DNA from: a virus
Direction: 5' to 3' (one strand)
Length of the DNA stretch: 25,947 nucleotides
Virus record (IMG/VR): IMGVR_UViG_3300025110_000113
Coordinates: 1 to 25,947 of that record
Shown here: positions 6,673 to 14,687 of the stretch, piece by piece
Layout: every line of letters starts with the position of its first letter
Position numbering within the stretch: position 1 is the first letter of the stretch
Program-made: the position numbers and the translations under genes
Notes under the pieces: generated by a model
Database searches by the model: none
Told to the model about the DNA's origin: nothing
What the model saw: only the letters and a program-made list of their open reading frames with translations

Positions 6673-6981
6673 ATGTCTATTAAAGTCACTATATTAAACG
6701 ATGGCACACAACTTCTTTGTGATTTAAAAGAAGTTGTTGATCCAAGTGATAGAGGAACACAGTATCTTGTTACTAAACCTTTTGAGATAGTTTATACACC
6801 AGAGGTTAGGCTTAAAGAAGAGAATGCTGGTACTGAATCACAAGTCAATAAAGTAGGACTTAAGAGTTGGATGGATATCTCTGAAGACAGTACTTACATA
6901 ATTAATCCAGCAACGGTTACTACAATTTGTGACCCAGTTAACGATTTAAAATTAATGTATCAGGAGTTGACCAATGGTTAA
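6673..6981 (+). CDS. Sm-like (LSm-type) small protein, copy 1
   Basis: A 102-aa protein that fits the Sm-like family known from marine cyanophages, whose members form RNA-binding rings. The pattern is an N-terminal strand pair, IKVTILNDGTQLLCDLKEV, then YLVTKPFEIVY, a charged linker, LKSWMDIS and a strand ending INPATVTTICDP. The tail LKLMYQEL follows the final strand. The next gene shares this layout, so the two are tandem paralogues. The ATG has no Shine-Dalgarno, only an A-rich run, and follows the structured region by about 12 bases. It overlaps copy 2 by 8 bases. The role is unknown; binding phage or host RNA is inferred from the family. Confidence 0.55.
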   Translation: MSIKVTILNDGTQLLCDLKEVVDPSDRGTQYLVTKPFEIVYTPEVRLKEENAGTESQVNKVGLKSWMDISEDSTYIINPATVTTICDPVNDLKLMYQELTNG

Positions 6982-7249
6982 GGTTCTTGTTTTAAAAATG
7001 GATTCTAAAGTATTAGTTTCTAAGATTAGAGAAGTAGGTGCTGAAGTTGGTGAACCAGATTGTGAGTTAACTGACCCTGTTGAGTTTAGACTTGAGGAGG
7101 GTAAGGATTGGAAAGAAAGATTACAGAGGTGGCCAGGTAAAGGAGTGACACACCAACATAAGTGTATGATCTCATCCGATGCTATACTAACTGTAGTTGA
7201 CCCAGAACCTCAGCTTTTAAAAGCATACGAGGAACTTATATCTGAATGA
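6974..7249 (+). CDS. Sm-like (LSm-type) small protein, copy 2
   Basis: A 91-aa protein with the same architecture as the upstream gene: VKVLVLKMDSKVLVSKIREV, then CELTDPVEFRL, a linker with WKERLQRWPGKG, and the closing strand MISSDAILTVVDPEP, followed by LLKAYEEL. The conserved end (strand, DP, then a Tyr-Glu-Glu/Gln-Leu helix) links the two copies. It lacks some glycine/acid positions seen in copy 1, so they have diverged and may form a mixed ring. An AGGAG lies 7 bases before the ATG at 6974. It overlaps gp43 by 4 bases (ATGA), so its translation is probably coupled to that of the polymerase. Confidence 0.5.
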   Translation: MVKVLVLKMDSKVLVSKIREVGAEVGEPDCELTDPVEFRLEEGKDWKERLQRWPGKGVTHQHKCMISSDAILTVVDPEPQLLKAYEELISE

Positions 7250-9723
7250 AGTTTTACACAAATGTAGTTATGATCGGGGATAACTTTCTCGTTCGTGGTT
7301 ACGACAAAGGAGAGTACTTCCAAGTTAGAGAGAAGTACTCTCCTACTTTGTTTGTACCTGCAAAGAAAAAAACTAATTATAAAACTCTTGAAGGTAAGTA
7401 TGTTGAGAAGATTAAACCAGGTACTGTTAGAGAGTCAAGAGAGTTTATAAAGCAGTATGAGTTTGTAGATAATTTTCCTATCTATGGTCAGGATAGATTC
7501 ATTTATCAGTACATTGCTGATAGTTATCCTGAGGATGAGATTAAGTTTGATATAAGTAAGATCCGTTTATACACTATTGATATTGAGACTAGATCTGAGA
7601 ATGGATTCCCTGATGTGGAATCTGCTGACCAAGAGATCTTATTGATCTCTATACAAGATTATAATACTAAAGAGATTACAACATGGGGTATAGGATCATT
7701 TAAAAATAAGCAAGAGAATGTTCGTTACATACAGTTTAATAATGAGCATGATCTTCTGAGTAGTTTTATTCAGTGGTGGATCGATAATACTCCAGACATT
7801 GTGACTGGATGGAACATTCAACTGTTTGATATACCATATATTGCAAAGCGTATTGAAAGGGTTCTTGGTACTAAATTGATGAGGAGATTATCCCCTTGGG
7901 GATTATGCTCTCCTAAGGAGATCTATATTAAAGGTCGTAGGTATCAGACATATGATGTGGGTGGTATAACTCAGTTAGATTATCTTGATTTGTATAAGAA
8001 GTTTACCTATACAAACCAAGAGTCATATCGATTGGATTATATTGCACAGGTAGAACTTGGTCAGAAGAAATTAGATCACTCTGAATTCGACACATTTAAA
8101 GATTTCTACACAAATGGCTGGCAAAAATTTGTAGAGTATAATATAATTGATGTGGAACTTGTTGACCGTCTGGAAGACAAGATGAAACTCATTGAGTTGG
8201 CATTGACTATGGCATATGATGCTAAGGTCAATTACGCAGATGTGTTTTATCAAGTCCGAATGTGGGACAACATTATATACAACTATCTTAAAAAGCGGAA
8301 CATCGTCATCCCACCGAAGGAGAGATCCGACAAGGATGAAAAGTACGCAGGAGCTTATGTCAAGGAACCGAAACCAGGACGCTATGATTGGGTGGTCAGT
8401 TTTGACCTTAATAGCCTGTACCCTCATCTTATTATGCAGTACAATATCTCACCAGAGACCCTCAGGGAGACTAGATGTGCCAGTGCGAGCGTTGAGAGGA
8501 TCTTAAATCAGGAGACTGAGGTAGATAGTCAGTATGCTACTTGTGCTAATGGAGCACAGTATACTAAGAAGATTCGTGGGTTCTTACCTGAACTCATGGA
8601 GAAGATGTACAACGAGCGTGTGATCTTTAAGAAGAGGATGATCGATGCCAAGAAGAAATATGAGAAGACACCCACGCCTGATCTTGTCAAAGAGATTGCC
8701 AGGTGTAACAACATCCAAATGGCAAAGAAGATATCTCTTAATTCTGCTTATGGTGCTATCGGCAATCAGTACTTCAGGTATTATAAACTAGCAAATGCTG
8801 AAGCGATTACTCTATCAGGTCAGGTTAGTATCCGTTGGATAGAGAATAAGATGAATGGATATATCAATAAGATCTTAGGTACTGAGGAAGTTGATTATGT
8901 TATTGCATCTGATACTGATAGTATCTACCTTAATCTTGGTCCTCTAGTTGAGAAGTTTTTCCCAAATAGTGACAAGACAGTTCAACTATTGGATAAGATA
9001 TGTGAGGAGAAGTTTGAACCTTTCATAGATCAGTCCTATAAGGAACTAGCAGACTATGTTAGTGCTTATGACCAAAAGATGTTTATGAAGCGAGAGAACA
9101 TCGCAGAGAGGGGTATATGGACTGCTAAGAAGCGATACATCCTGAATGTATGGAATAGTGAAGGAGTCCAATACAATGAGCCTAAGTTGAAGATGATGGG
9201 TATAGAGGCAGTTAAATCTTCTACACCTGCACCTTGTCGTACTATGATTAAGGATGCTCTTAAACTTATGATGAATGGTACAGAGGATGAGGTTATTGAT
9301 TTTATCGATGCTAGTCGTAAGAAATTCAGGAATCTCCCACCTGAGGAAATTGCATTCCCTAGGTCAGTTTCTGATGTCACTAAATATAAATCGGCAAGCA
9401 TGATTTATACCAAAGGCACACCGATACATGTTCGGGGTGCTTTACTGTTTAACCATTACATCAAGGAGAAAAAGTTGACGAACAAGTATTCGTTAATAAG
9501 CAATGGTGAGAAGATTAAATTCTGCTACCTTAAAAAACCAAACAAGATACATGAGAATGTTATCTCGTTTATACAAGACTTCCCCAAAGAGTTAGGAATC
9601 GATCAGTATATCGATCATGACTTACAATTTAATAAGAGTTTTCTTGAACCTCTAAGGATCATACTAGACTCTATTGGATGGGAAGTGGAACGAACTGCAA
9701 ACCTAGAGGCTTTCTTTATCTAA
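7246..9723 (+). CDS. 43: Family B DNA polymerase gp43
   Basis: Replicative DNA polymerase with 3'-5' proofreading. Exonuclease motifs: YTIDIETRSE with D112/E114 (the same numbers as in T4), NIQLFDIPYIAKR, and YNIIDVELVDRL. Polymerase motifs: A, FDLNSLYPHLIMQYN with D387; B, KKISLNSAYGAIGNQYF; C, ASDTDSIYL with D556 and D558. The C-terminus, LEAFFI, resembles the clamp-binding peptide at the end of T4 gp43. At 825 aa it is about 70 shorter than T4 gp43 (898), much of the difference lying between motifs A and C. The gene is intact, with no intron or split. The stretch around 8240-8480 has more C/G-ended codons than its flanks. Confidence 0.98.
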   Translation: MKFYTNVVMIGDNFLVRGYDKGEYFQVREKYSPTLFVPAKKKTNYKTLEGKYVEKIKPGTVRESREFIKQYEFVDNFPIYGQDRFIYQYIADSYPEDEIKFDISKIRLYTIDIETRSENGFPDVESADQEILLISIQDYNTKEITTWGIGSFKNKQENVRYIQFNNEHDLLSSFIQWWIDNTPDIVTGWNIQLFDIPYIAKRIERVLGTKLMRRLSPWGLCSPKEIYIKGRRYQTYDVGGITQLDYLDLYKKFTYTNQESYRLDYIAQVELGQKKLDHSEFDTFKDFYTNGWQKFVEYNIIDVELVDRLEDKMKLIELALTMAYDAKVNYADVFYQVRMWDNIIYNYLKKRNIVIPPKERSDKDEKYAGAYVKEPKPGRYDWVVSFDLNSLYPHLIMQYNISPETLRETRCASASVERILNQETEVDSQYATCANGAQYTKKIRGFLPELMEKMYNERVIFKKRMIDAKKKYEKTPTPDLVKEIARCNNIQMAKKISLNSAYGAIGNQYFRYYKLANAEAITLSGQVSIRWIENKMNGYINKILGTEEVDYVIASDTDSIYLNLGPLVEKFFPNSDKTVQLLDKICEEKFEPFIDQSYKELADYVSAYDQKMFMKRENIAERGIWTAKKRYILNVWNSEGVQYNEPKLKMMGIEAVKSSTPAPCRTMIKDALKLMMNGTEDEVIDFIDASRKKFRNLPPEEIAFPRSVSDVTKYKSASMIYTKGTPIHVRGALLFNHYIKEKKLTNKYSLISNGEKIKFCYLKKPNKIHENVISFIQDFPKELGIDQYIDHDLQFNKSFLEPLRIILDSIGWEVERTANLEAFFI

Positions 9724-9873
9724 ATGGAATTACCTATTACAGACAACGATTTAAACACTATTGTCAGAGCATTGTCTCTGGGTGGTGACACTAGACTTTA
9801 TTTCCTATTAAAGCAGGTCAAAGAATCTAGAGAAGGAAACAATGGACAGGAGTTACTTAGGGAGGTAGTATGA
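9724..9873 (+). CDS. Small conserved-looking ORF between gp43 and psbN, unknown
   Basis: A 49-aa protein whose ATG follows the gp43 stop with no gap and whose TGA overlaps the psbN ATG (ATGA). It reads ITDNDLNTIVRALSLGGDTRLYFLL followed by a charged tail ending LLREVV. It looks soluble and mostly helical, with no membrane segment. I do not recognise a function. The exact fit between two genes and the psbN Shine-Dalgarno (GGGAGG) in its last codons support real translation. Confidence 0.6.
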   Translation: MELPITDNDLNTIVRALSLGGDTRLYFLLKQVKESREGNNGQELLREVV

Positions 9874-10037
9874 TATTAGTATTCATTATAGTAGGATTAT
9901 TATTCTTTGTTATGGGGTATGGTATTTACCTTACCTTTGGACCAGGTAAAACAGAATTGCGTGACCCTATTGACGAACATGCTAAAATGCATGAACTAGG
10001 AATAGCCCACGGACACACACCAAAACGAAACAATTAA
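9870..10037 (+). CDS. psbN: PsbN-like photosystem II assembly protein
   Basis: A 55-aa membrane protein. Residues 2-20 are a hydrophobic helix, followed by GYGIYLTFGPGKTELRDP and IDEH, which matches the PsbN signature (GY-IY--FGP--L-DP--EH). In cyanobacteria PsbN sits in the thylakoid membrane and helps assemble or repair photosystem II. Most PsbN proteins end soon after the DP--EH block at 43-45 residues. This one has about 17 extra residues rich in His and Lys. GGGAGG lies 4-5 bases before the ATG. It is coupled to the 49-aa ORF upstream and followed by uvsX after 2 bases. As an auxiliary metabolic gene it indicates an oxygenic cyanobacterial host. Confidence 0.85.
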   Translation: MILVFIIVGLLFFVMGYGIYLTFGPGKTELRDPIDEHAKMHELGIAHGHTPKRNN

Positions 10038-10039
10038 TT

Positions 10040-11044
10040 ATGGATTTTTTGAAGGACATTGTAAAGGAGATCGGTGATGACTACACCAAACTCGCAGCCG
10101 ATATTGACGAAAGTGAAAGCTATGTGGACACGGGTTCGTTCATTTTTAACGGACTCGTATCAGGTAGCATATTTGGTGGTGTATCTAGCAACAAGATTAC
10201 TGCTATTGCTGGTGAAAGTAGCACTGGAAAAACTTTCTTCTCTCTCGCTGTCGTTAAAAATTTTCTGGATAGCGATCCTAACGCTTACTGCTTATATTTT
10301 GATACCGAATCCGCTATCACAAAGTCTCTCCTTGAAGATAGGGGAATTGACACATCTCGTTTCGTAGTACTTAATGTAGTAACGATTGAACAGTTCAGAA
10401 GTAAGGCACTTAAGGCAGTTGATATATATCTTAAGACCAAAACAGAGGATCGCAAACCTTGTATGTTTGTGTTAGACTCTCTTGGGATGCTTTCCACTGA
10501 AAAGGAAATTAACGATGCACTAGAGGACAAGCAAGTCCGTGATATGACCAAATCACAATTGGTTAAGGGTGCATTTAGAATGTTGACTTTGAAGTTAGGA
10601 CAAGCTAATATACCTATGATAGTTACGAACCACACTTATGATGTTATTGGAGCCTATGTACCAACTAAAGAAATGGGGGGCGGTAGTGGTCTTAAGTACG
10701 CTTCTAGTACGATCATTTACCTCACGAAAAAGAAAGAGAAAGACGGTAAAGATGTCATCGGAAATCTTATCAAAGCTAAGACAGCAAAGTCTCGTCTAAG
10801 CAAGGAGAATAAAGATGTCACGGTTCGTCTGTTCTATGATGACCGAGGACTGGATAAGTACTTTGGTCTATTAGATCTTGGTGAGATAGGTGGACTCTGG
10901 AAGAATGTTGCTGGTCGTTATGAAATGAACGGCAAGAAAGTATATGCTAAAGAGATATATAAGAACCCAGAGAAGTACTTTACACCTGAGGTTATGCAAG
11001 CTCTAGATGAGATTGCACAGAGAGAGTTTAGTTATGGATCCTAG
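10040..11044 (+). CDS. uvsX: UvsX RecA-like recombinase
   Basis: Strand-exchange protein of recombination-dependent replication and repair. The 334-aa protein (T4 UvsX 391) has Walker A GESSTGKT at residues 59-66, a catalytic region YFDTESAI, Walker B CMFVLDSLG with D146, and the DNA-loop region MGGGSGLKYASSTIIYL. These are in RecA/UvsX order. The C-terminus is shorter than in T4. The first 300 bases use more C-ended codons (GAC, TTC, CTC, GCC) than the rest of the gene. The last bases overlap the next gene's start. Confidence 0.95.
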   Translation: MDFLKDIVKEIGDDYTKLAADIDESESYVDTGSFIFNGLVSGSIFGGVSSNKITAIAGESSTGKTFFSLAVVKNFLDSDPNAYCLYFDTESAITKSLLEDRGIDTSRFVVLNVVTIEQFRSKALKAVDIYLKTKTEDRKPCMFVLDSLGMLSTEKEINDALEDKQVRDMTKSQLVKGAFRMLTLKLGQANIPMIVTNHTYDVIGAYVPTKEMGGGSGLKYASSTIIYLTKKKEKDGKDVIGNLIKAKTAKSRLSKENKDVTVRLFYDDRGLDKYFGLLDLGEIGGLWKNVAGRYEMNGKKVYAKEIYKNPEKYFTPEVMQALDEIAQREFSYGS

Positions 11045-11705
11045 GTGTCTACCTTTATTTCCTATTCCAATAGCACTCTATAATTTTGTTGATAAAACTC
11101 ATGATCTAAATGTAAGTTTATTGACTGATATTTTAGCAGAAAATCACAAGGATGCTGAAGGAAAAACTCGTAGTAATATGGGTGGATGGCATAGTAAAGG
11201 TGGATTAGAAAATGATTATGGCAGCTTTGGTCAACTGCGTGGTATAATAGAGAAGTGGGCAAATCATTTTTGTGAGCAGCATGGTTTTTTACAGGGACTA
11301 ACTTGTGACCAACTATGGGCAAACATAAATGAGTCTGGTGATTTCAATCTAGGACATCATCACGGTAGAGCTTCTCTATCTGGTGTTTATTATCCTGTTG
11401 ATTATCTAACGAATAGTAACGAATGTTATTTTAACTACGATCCGAATGCTATTATAAAGCCAGGTACATGGAATGGAAAGGATGGTGGGTCTTTATATTT
11501 TCAAGACCCTTCATATGGATTAAAGAATACTCTTCTTAAAGATCCAAACAATCCAAGTCCATATACCTTTGATGCTTATTATACTTACCCTGTTTCTGGA
11601 TTGTTAATATTCTTCCCTTCGTATCTTATTCACACTGTCACTCCTTTTAAAGAAAATAAAAAGAGAGTGAGTATATCATTTGTTTGTGGTTATGGAAAGA
11701 CTTGA
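11034..11705 (+). CDS. 2-oxoglutarate/Fe(II)-dependent oxygenase, first copy
   Basis: A 223-aa protein of the phage 2OG-Fe(II) oxygenase type (resembling PF13759). These enzymes hydroxylate a substrate using 2-oxoglutarate and O2. The core reads WANINESGDFNLGHHHG, with the metal pair in H108-H110, then LSGVYYPVDYL, GGSLYFQDP, and FFPSYLIHTV with distal H200, followed by R211, which would bind 2-oxoglutarate. ATG 11034 is preferred to 11007 because it starts next to PLFPIPIALYNF, the usual N-terminus of the family. It overlaps uvsX by 11 bases and gp41 by 14, so it is fully embedded in the replication operon. The substrate is unknown. Confidence 0.8.
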   Translation: MDPRCLPLFPIPIALYNFVDKTHDLNVSLLTDILAENHKDAEGKTRSNMGGWHSKGGLENDYGSFGQLRGIIEKWANHFCEQHGFLQGLTCDQLWANINESGDFNLGHHHGRASLSGVYYPVDYLTNSNECYFNYDPNAIIKPGTWNGKDGGSLYFQDPSYGLKNTLLKDPNNPSPYTFDAYYTYPVSGLLIFFPSYLIHTVTPFKENKKRVSISFVCGYGKT

Positions 11706-13074
11706 ACTAACGATTCTTAGGAATCTGATTCACAATGAAGACTATGCTAGGAAGGTTATTCCATTTATTAACCTTGACTACTTTGACATTAGAGCAGAGC
11801 AAGTAGTATGTCAAGAGATTATTGACTTTATTGCCAAGTATAATAAACTTCTTACTACAGAAGTTTTAGAAATTGAAATACAAAATAGATCTGATCTTAC
11901 AGAGACAGAGTTAAAAGAATTACAAGAAACTATTTCTTCATTGAAAGATAGTGAGATCAATGATGATTGGTTACTGGATGCTACAGAGAAATGGTGTAGA
12001 GATCGTGCTATATACTTAGCGTTGATGTCTTCTATTAAGATTGCTGATGGACAGGATGACAAGAAAGGAAGGGATTCTATTCCTAGTATTTTGTCTGATG
12101 CTTTGGCTGTGTCTTTCGATAATCATATAGGACATGATTACTTAGAAGATTATGAGGAAAGATATGAGTCGTACCACAGAAAGGAGGATAAGATCCCGTT
12201 CGACCTTGAGTTTTTCAACAAGATTACGAAGGGTGGTTTACCGAATAAGACTCTCAACATTGCTCTCGCTGGCACAGGTGTTGGAAAATCTTTATTCATG
12301 TGTCATGTGGCTAGCAGTGTCCTCCTCCAGGGAAAAAATGTTCTCTACATTACAATGGAAATGGCAGAGGAAAAGATTGCGGAGAGGATCGATGCTAATT
12401 TACTTGATGTCAATATTAAAGATATAAATGAATTACCTCGTGTGATGTTTGAGAATAAGGTAACTAATATTGCTAAGAAGACACAGGGATCATTAATAAT
12501 AAAAGAGTATCCTACTGCATCTGCTCATAGTGGACACTTTAAGGCATTACTCAATGAATTATTGTTGAAGAAATCTTTTAGTCCTGATATAATATTCATA
12601 GATTATCTGAACATATGTGCTTCCTCAAGATATAAAGCAGGAGGTAATGTCAATTCTTATTCTTATGTTAAAGCGATTGCTGAAGAGCTTCGGGGTCTTG
12701 CTGTCGAGTTTGATCTACCGATTGTCAGTGCTACTCAAACTACTCGTTCTGGTTTTGCTTCTAGTGATGTTGACCTTACCGACACATCTGAATCTTTCGG
12801 ACTTCCTGCTACTGCTGACCTTATGTTCGCTCTCATTTCTAGCGAGGAGTTGGAACCCTTGAATCAGATTCAAGTTAAACAATTAAAGAATAGATACAAT
12901 GATCCTACTATGCATAAGAGATTTGTTATTGGTATTGATCGTTCTAAGATGAGATTGTATGATTGTAATCAGGATGAAGGTGGTGAATTGATAGACACTG
13001 GTAAGCAAGAAGATGACACTAAGACTAGTTTTGAATCTATGAAAAATAAATTTGCTAGTTTGCAGTTTACATGA
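11692..13074 (+). CDS. 41: Replicative DNA helicase gp41 (DnaB-like)
   Basis: Hexameric 5'-3' helicase that unwinds the fork and pairs with primase gp61. The N-terminal helical domain (about 1-150) is followed by the RecA-like core: GGLPNKTLNIALAGTGVGKS with Walker A at 193-200, YITMEMAEEKIAERI, Walker B DIIFIDYLNI, then VSATQTTRSGF and LPATADLMFAL. The order matches DnaB/gp41. ATG 11692 gives 460 aa (T4 gp41 475) and is preferred to the upstream TTG at 11680. It overlaps the oxygenase by 14 bases, and its TGA overlaps the ATG of the next gene. Codons around Walker A (about 12170-12400) are more C-ended than elsewhere. Confidence 0.96.
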   Translation: MERLELTILRNLIHNEDYARKVIPFINLDYFDIRAEQVVCQEIIDFIAKYNKLLTTEVLEIEIQNRSDLTETELKELQETISSLKDSEINDDWLLDATEKWCRDRAIYLALMSSIKIADGQDDKKGRDSIPSILSDALAVSFDNHIGHDYLEDYEERYESYHRKEDKIPFDLEFFNKITKGGLPNKTLNIALAGTGVGKSLFMCHVASSVLLQGKNVLYITMEMAEEKIAERIDANLLDVNIKDINELPRVMFENKVTNIAKKTQGSLIIKEYPTASAHSGHFKALLNELLLKKSFSPDIIFIDYLNICASSRYKAGGNVNSYSYVKAIAEELRGLAVEFDLPIVSATQTTRSGFASSDVDLTDTSESFGLPATADLMFALISSEELEPLNQIQVKQLKNRYNDPTMHKRFVIGIDRSKMRLYDCNQDEGGELIDTGKQEDDTKTSFESMKNKFASLQFT

Positions 13075-13928
13075 TGATTAAATCTTCCAATGACATATGG
13101 TCAGAGATTAGTGTTGTCAACAATGCTAGGTGGGAATTTAAATATGTTGGTAAGGATGGTGATATACCAGTACTTATGGCAGAGGATTATTTTAAATTTC
13201 CTGATAAGGTTAGAGACTTCTTAGTCAATGGTCACTGGTGGACAAATGGTTGTAATAATTTTGATAGTATTATTAGACCAGGTAAAAGTTATTATGTATT
13301 TCCAGAGATTGCTGATTGGTTTGCTGATCCATTGCTCAATTCTCTTAGACCTTTGTTTGGTGTTAAGGAAGTAGGTGTTAAAAATATTAGTGGTAATTGT
13401 TTTAATGGTAATATGAGAATAGATGATCTGCGTTCTGTATTTCCACATACAGATCTTGTTGAAAATGTTATTGAAGATTCTGCTCATGTTGCTTGTAATA
13501 TAAATCTTACTGATTCTGATAAGGTTAAGACTGGATTTTGGTCATTTAAAGGCAAGAAGTCTTGGTTAGATTATAGTCATAATGATTTTAATGATGAGAC
13601 TAGATTCTTCAAAAGTTTGAAACATACTTTAGCAGATAAACCCAAATGGTTCCAGATAGATGACTATGATCCTTGGAAGCTTGAAGAAATTGTAGAAATG
13701 GGGTATAATAGTTTTGTATCCTATCCGACTTGTTTCCTACATAATCCATATATAAAGGAAGACTGGTTCAATGATAGTGATAGAGTTACTATCGCTGCGT
13801 TCTTCGATATTATTCCGAAGGATTTGGATTTTGAACAAAAGGATTTAGGAGATGTATCTTTTACTTGGGAATTTTTCCACTTAGATAAGATACATAATTT
13901 TCATCCTAAAGAAACTGTAACTAATTAA
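13071..13928 (+). CDS. Putative 2OG-Fe(II) oxygenase-like protein (DUF6445-like), second copy
   Basis: A 285-aa protein with the spaced metal-site pattern of 2OG oxygenases: FPHTDL with H126/D128, then NINLTDSD, YPTCFLHNPY with H224, and DRVTIAAFFD with R238. This HxD...H...R layout and the surrounding sequence resemble the uncharacterised DUF6445 family. It is not closely similar to the other three oxygenases here. Its ATG overlaps the gp41 stop. The N-terminal 100 residues contain HWWTNGCNNFDSIIRPG, possibly a substrate-binding lid. The substrate is unknown; hydroxylation is inferred from the residue pattern. Confidence 0.6.
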   Translation: MMIKSSNDIWSEISVVNNARWEFKYVGKDGDIPVLMAEDYFKFPDKVRDFLVNGHWWTNGCNNFDSIIRPGKSYYVFPEIADWFADPLLNSLRPLFGVKEVGVKNISGNCFNGNMRIDDLRSVFPHTDLVENVIEDSAHVACNINLTDSDKVKTGFWSFKGKKSWLDYSHNDFNDETRFFKSLKHTLADKPKWFQIDDYDPWKLEEIVEMGYNSFVSYPTCFLHNPYIKEDWFNDSDRVTIAAFFDIIPKDLDFEQKDLGDVSFTWEFFHLDKIHNFHPKETVTN

Positions 13929-13933
13929 AGATC

Positions 13934-14665
13934 ATGCCTACTTTTTCAAGTGCAATTGCAGATGCTACACCAGATCCGCAGAAACCAACACCAACACCAC
14001 AACTTAAAAGACCAAATCGGCCTAAAGAGTTTTGGGATGTAGAACCAGGTGATGCTGGAACAGAAGGGTGGAGAGATGATCCTGATAATCCAGAAGCACC
14101 TCAACTTGGTAGTATTGCAAATACTAATATTAATCCAACACCTCCTAGGGCAACAGATCCTACTAGTGTTCAACCTCAACAAGCACCACCAGCAGCAAGA
14201 GCAGCAGCAACTAATTTAACTATTACACCTGATACTCCTGCTCCTGTTAAGACTAGAGTAGATAATCCTAAGTGGACTGAGTATACTACTTTTGTAAACT
14301 CTGTTACTAGTGATGAGTCTAAGATTGCTTCTCAGTTCATTTCTCGTGTAGCACAACTACAAGGTAGTGGGTGTAGCATTGAGCGTCTATTGACTGCTGC
14401 TGTTGGTATCAGTGCAGAAGGTGGAGAGTTCTTGGAGATAGTTAAGAAGATTGCATTCCAAGGCAAACCATATGATGAAGCAAATAGAGAGCATCTTAAG
14501 ATTGAACTTGGAGATGTACTATGGTATGTTGCACAAGCATGTATGGCACTTGATGTATCTCTTGATGATGTCATTGCAAGGAATGTTCAAAAACTTGCTG
14601 CTCGTTATCCAGATGGACATTTTGATTCATACTTCTCAGAGAACAGACGCATAGACGACCTCTAA
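13934..14665 (+). CDS. mazG: MazG-like nucleotide pyrophosphohydrolase with long Pro-rich N-terminus
   Basis: An all-alpha NTP pyrophosphatase of the MazG type, hydrolysing NTP/dNTP to NMP and PPi. The catalytic block is in the C-terminal half: EGGE with E162/E165, then ELGD with E191/D194 in HLKIELGDVLWYVAQ, and the tail ARYPDGHFD. This is the EXXE...EXXD magnesium site of the superfamily. Residues 1-110 are low-complexity, rich in Pro, Thr, Ala and Asn, and unlike ordinary short phage MazG proteins of about 100-140 aa. The tail might be a linker or binding region. The stop lies inside a late-type promoter box for the next gene. Confidence 0.8.
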   Translation: MPTFSSAIADATPDPQKPTPTPQLKRPNRPKEFWDVEPGDAGTEGWRDDPDNPEAPQLGSIANTNINPTPPRATDPTSVQPQQAPPAARAAATNLTITPDTPAPVKTRVDNPKWTEYTTFVNSVTSDESKIASQFISRVAQLQGSGCSIERLLTAAVGISAEGGEFLEIVKKIAFQGKPYDEANREHLKIELGDVLWYVAQACMALDVSLDDVIARNVQKLAARYPDGHFDSYFSENRRIDDL

Positions 14666-14668
14666 ATA
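14661..14668 (+). promoter_or_regulatory. Late-type promoter box (TCTAAATA)
   Basis: TCTAAATA differs by one base from the T4 late box TATAAATA. It lies 19 bases before the ATG at 14688, with GAG at 14682-14684 as a weak ribosome site. It overlaps the mazG stop and marks the change from replication to late-type genes. Confidence 0.5.
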
Positions 14669-14687
14669 CTTATAAAGTGTTAGAGTA

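Noticed and set aside
8071-8427. Open frames on the minus strand, such as 118 codons within gp43
   Set aside because: They lie opposite strongly conserved polymerase motifs, have no ribosome sites and look like frame shadows.
7246-9723. Intein, intron or split in gp43
   Set aside because: All exonuclease and polymerase motifs are continuous in one frame with normal spacing.
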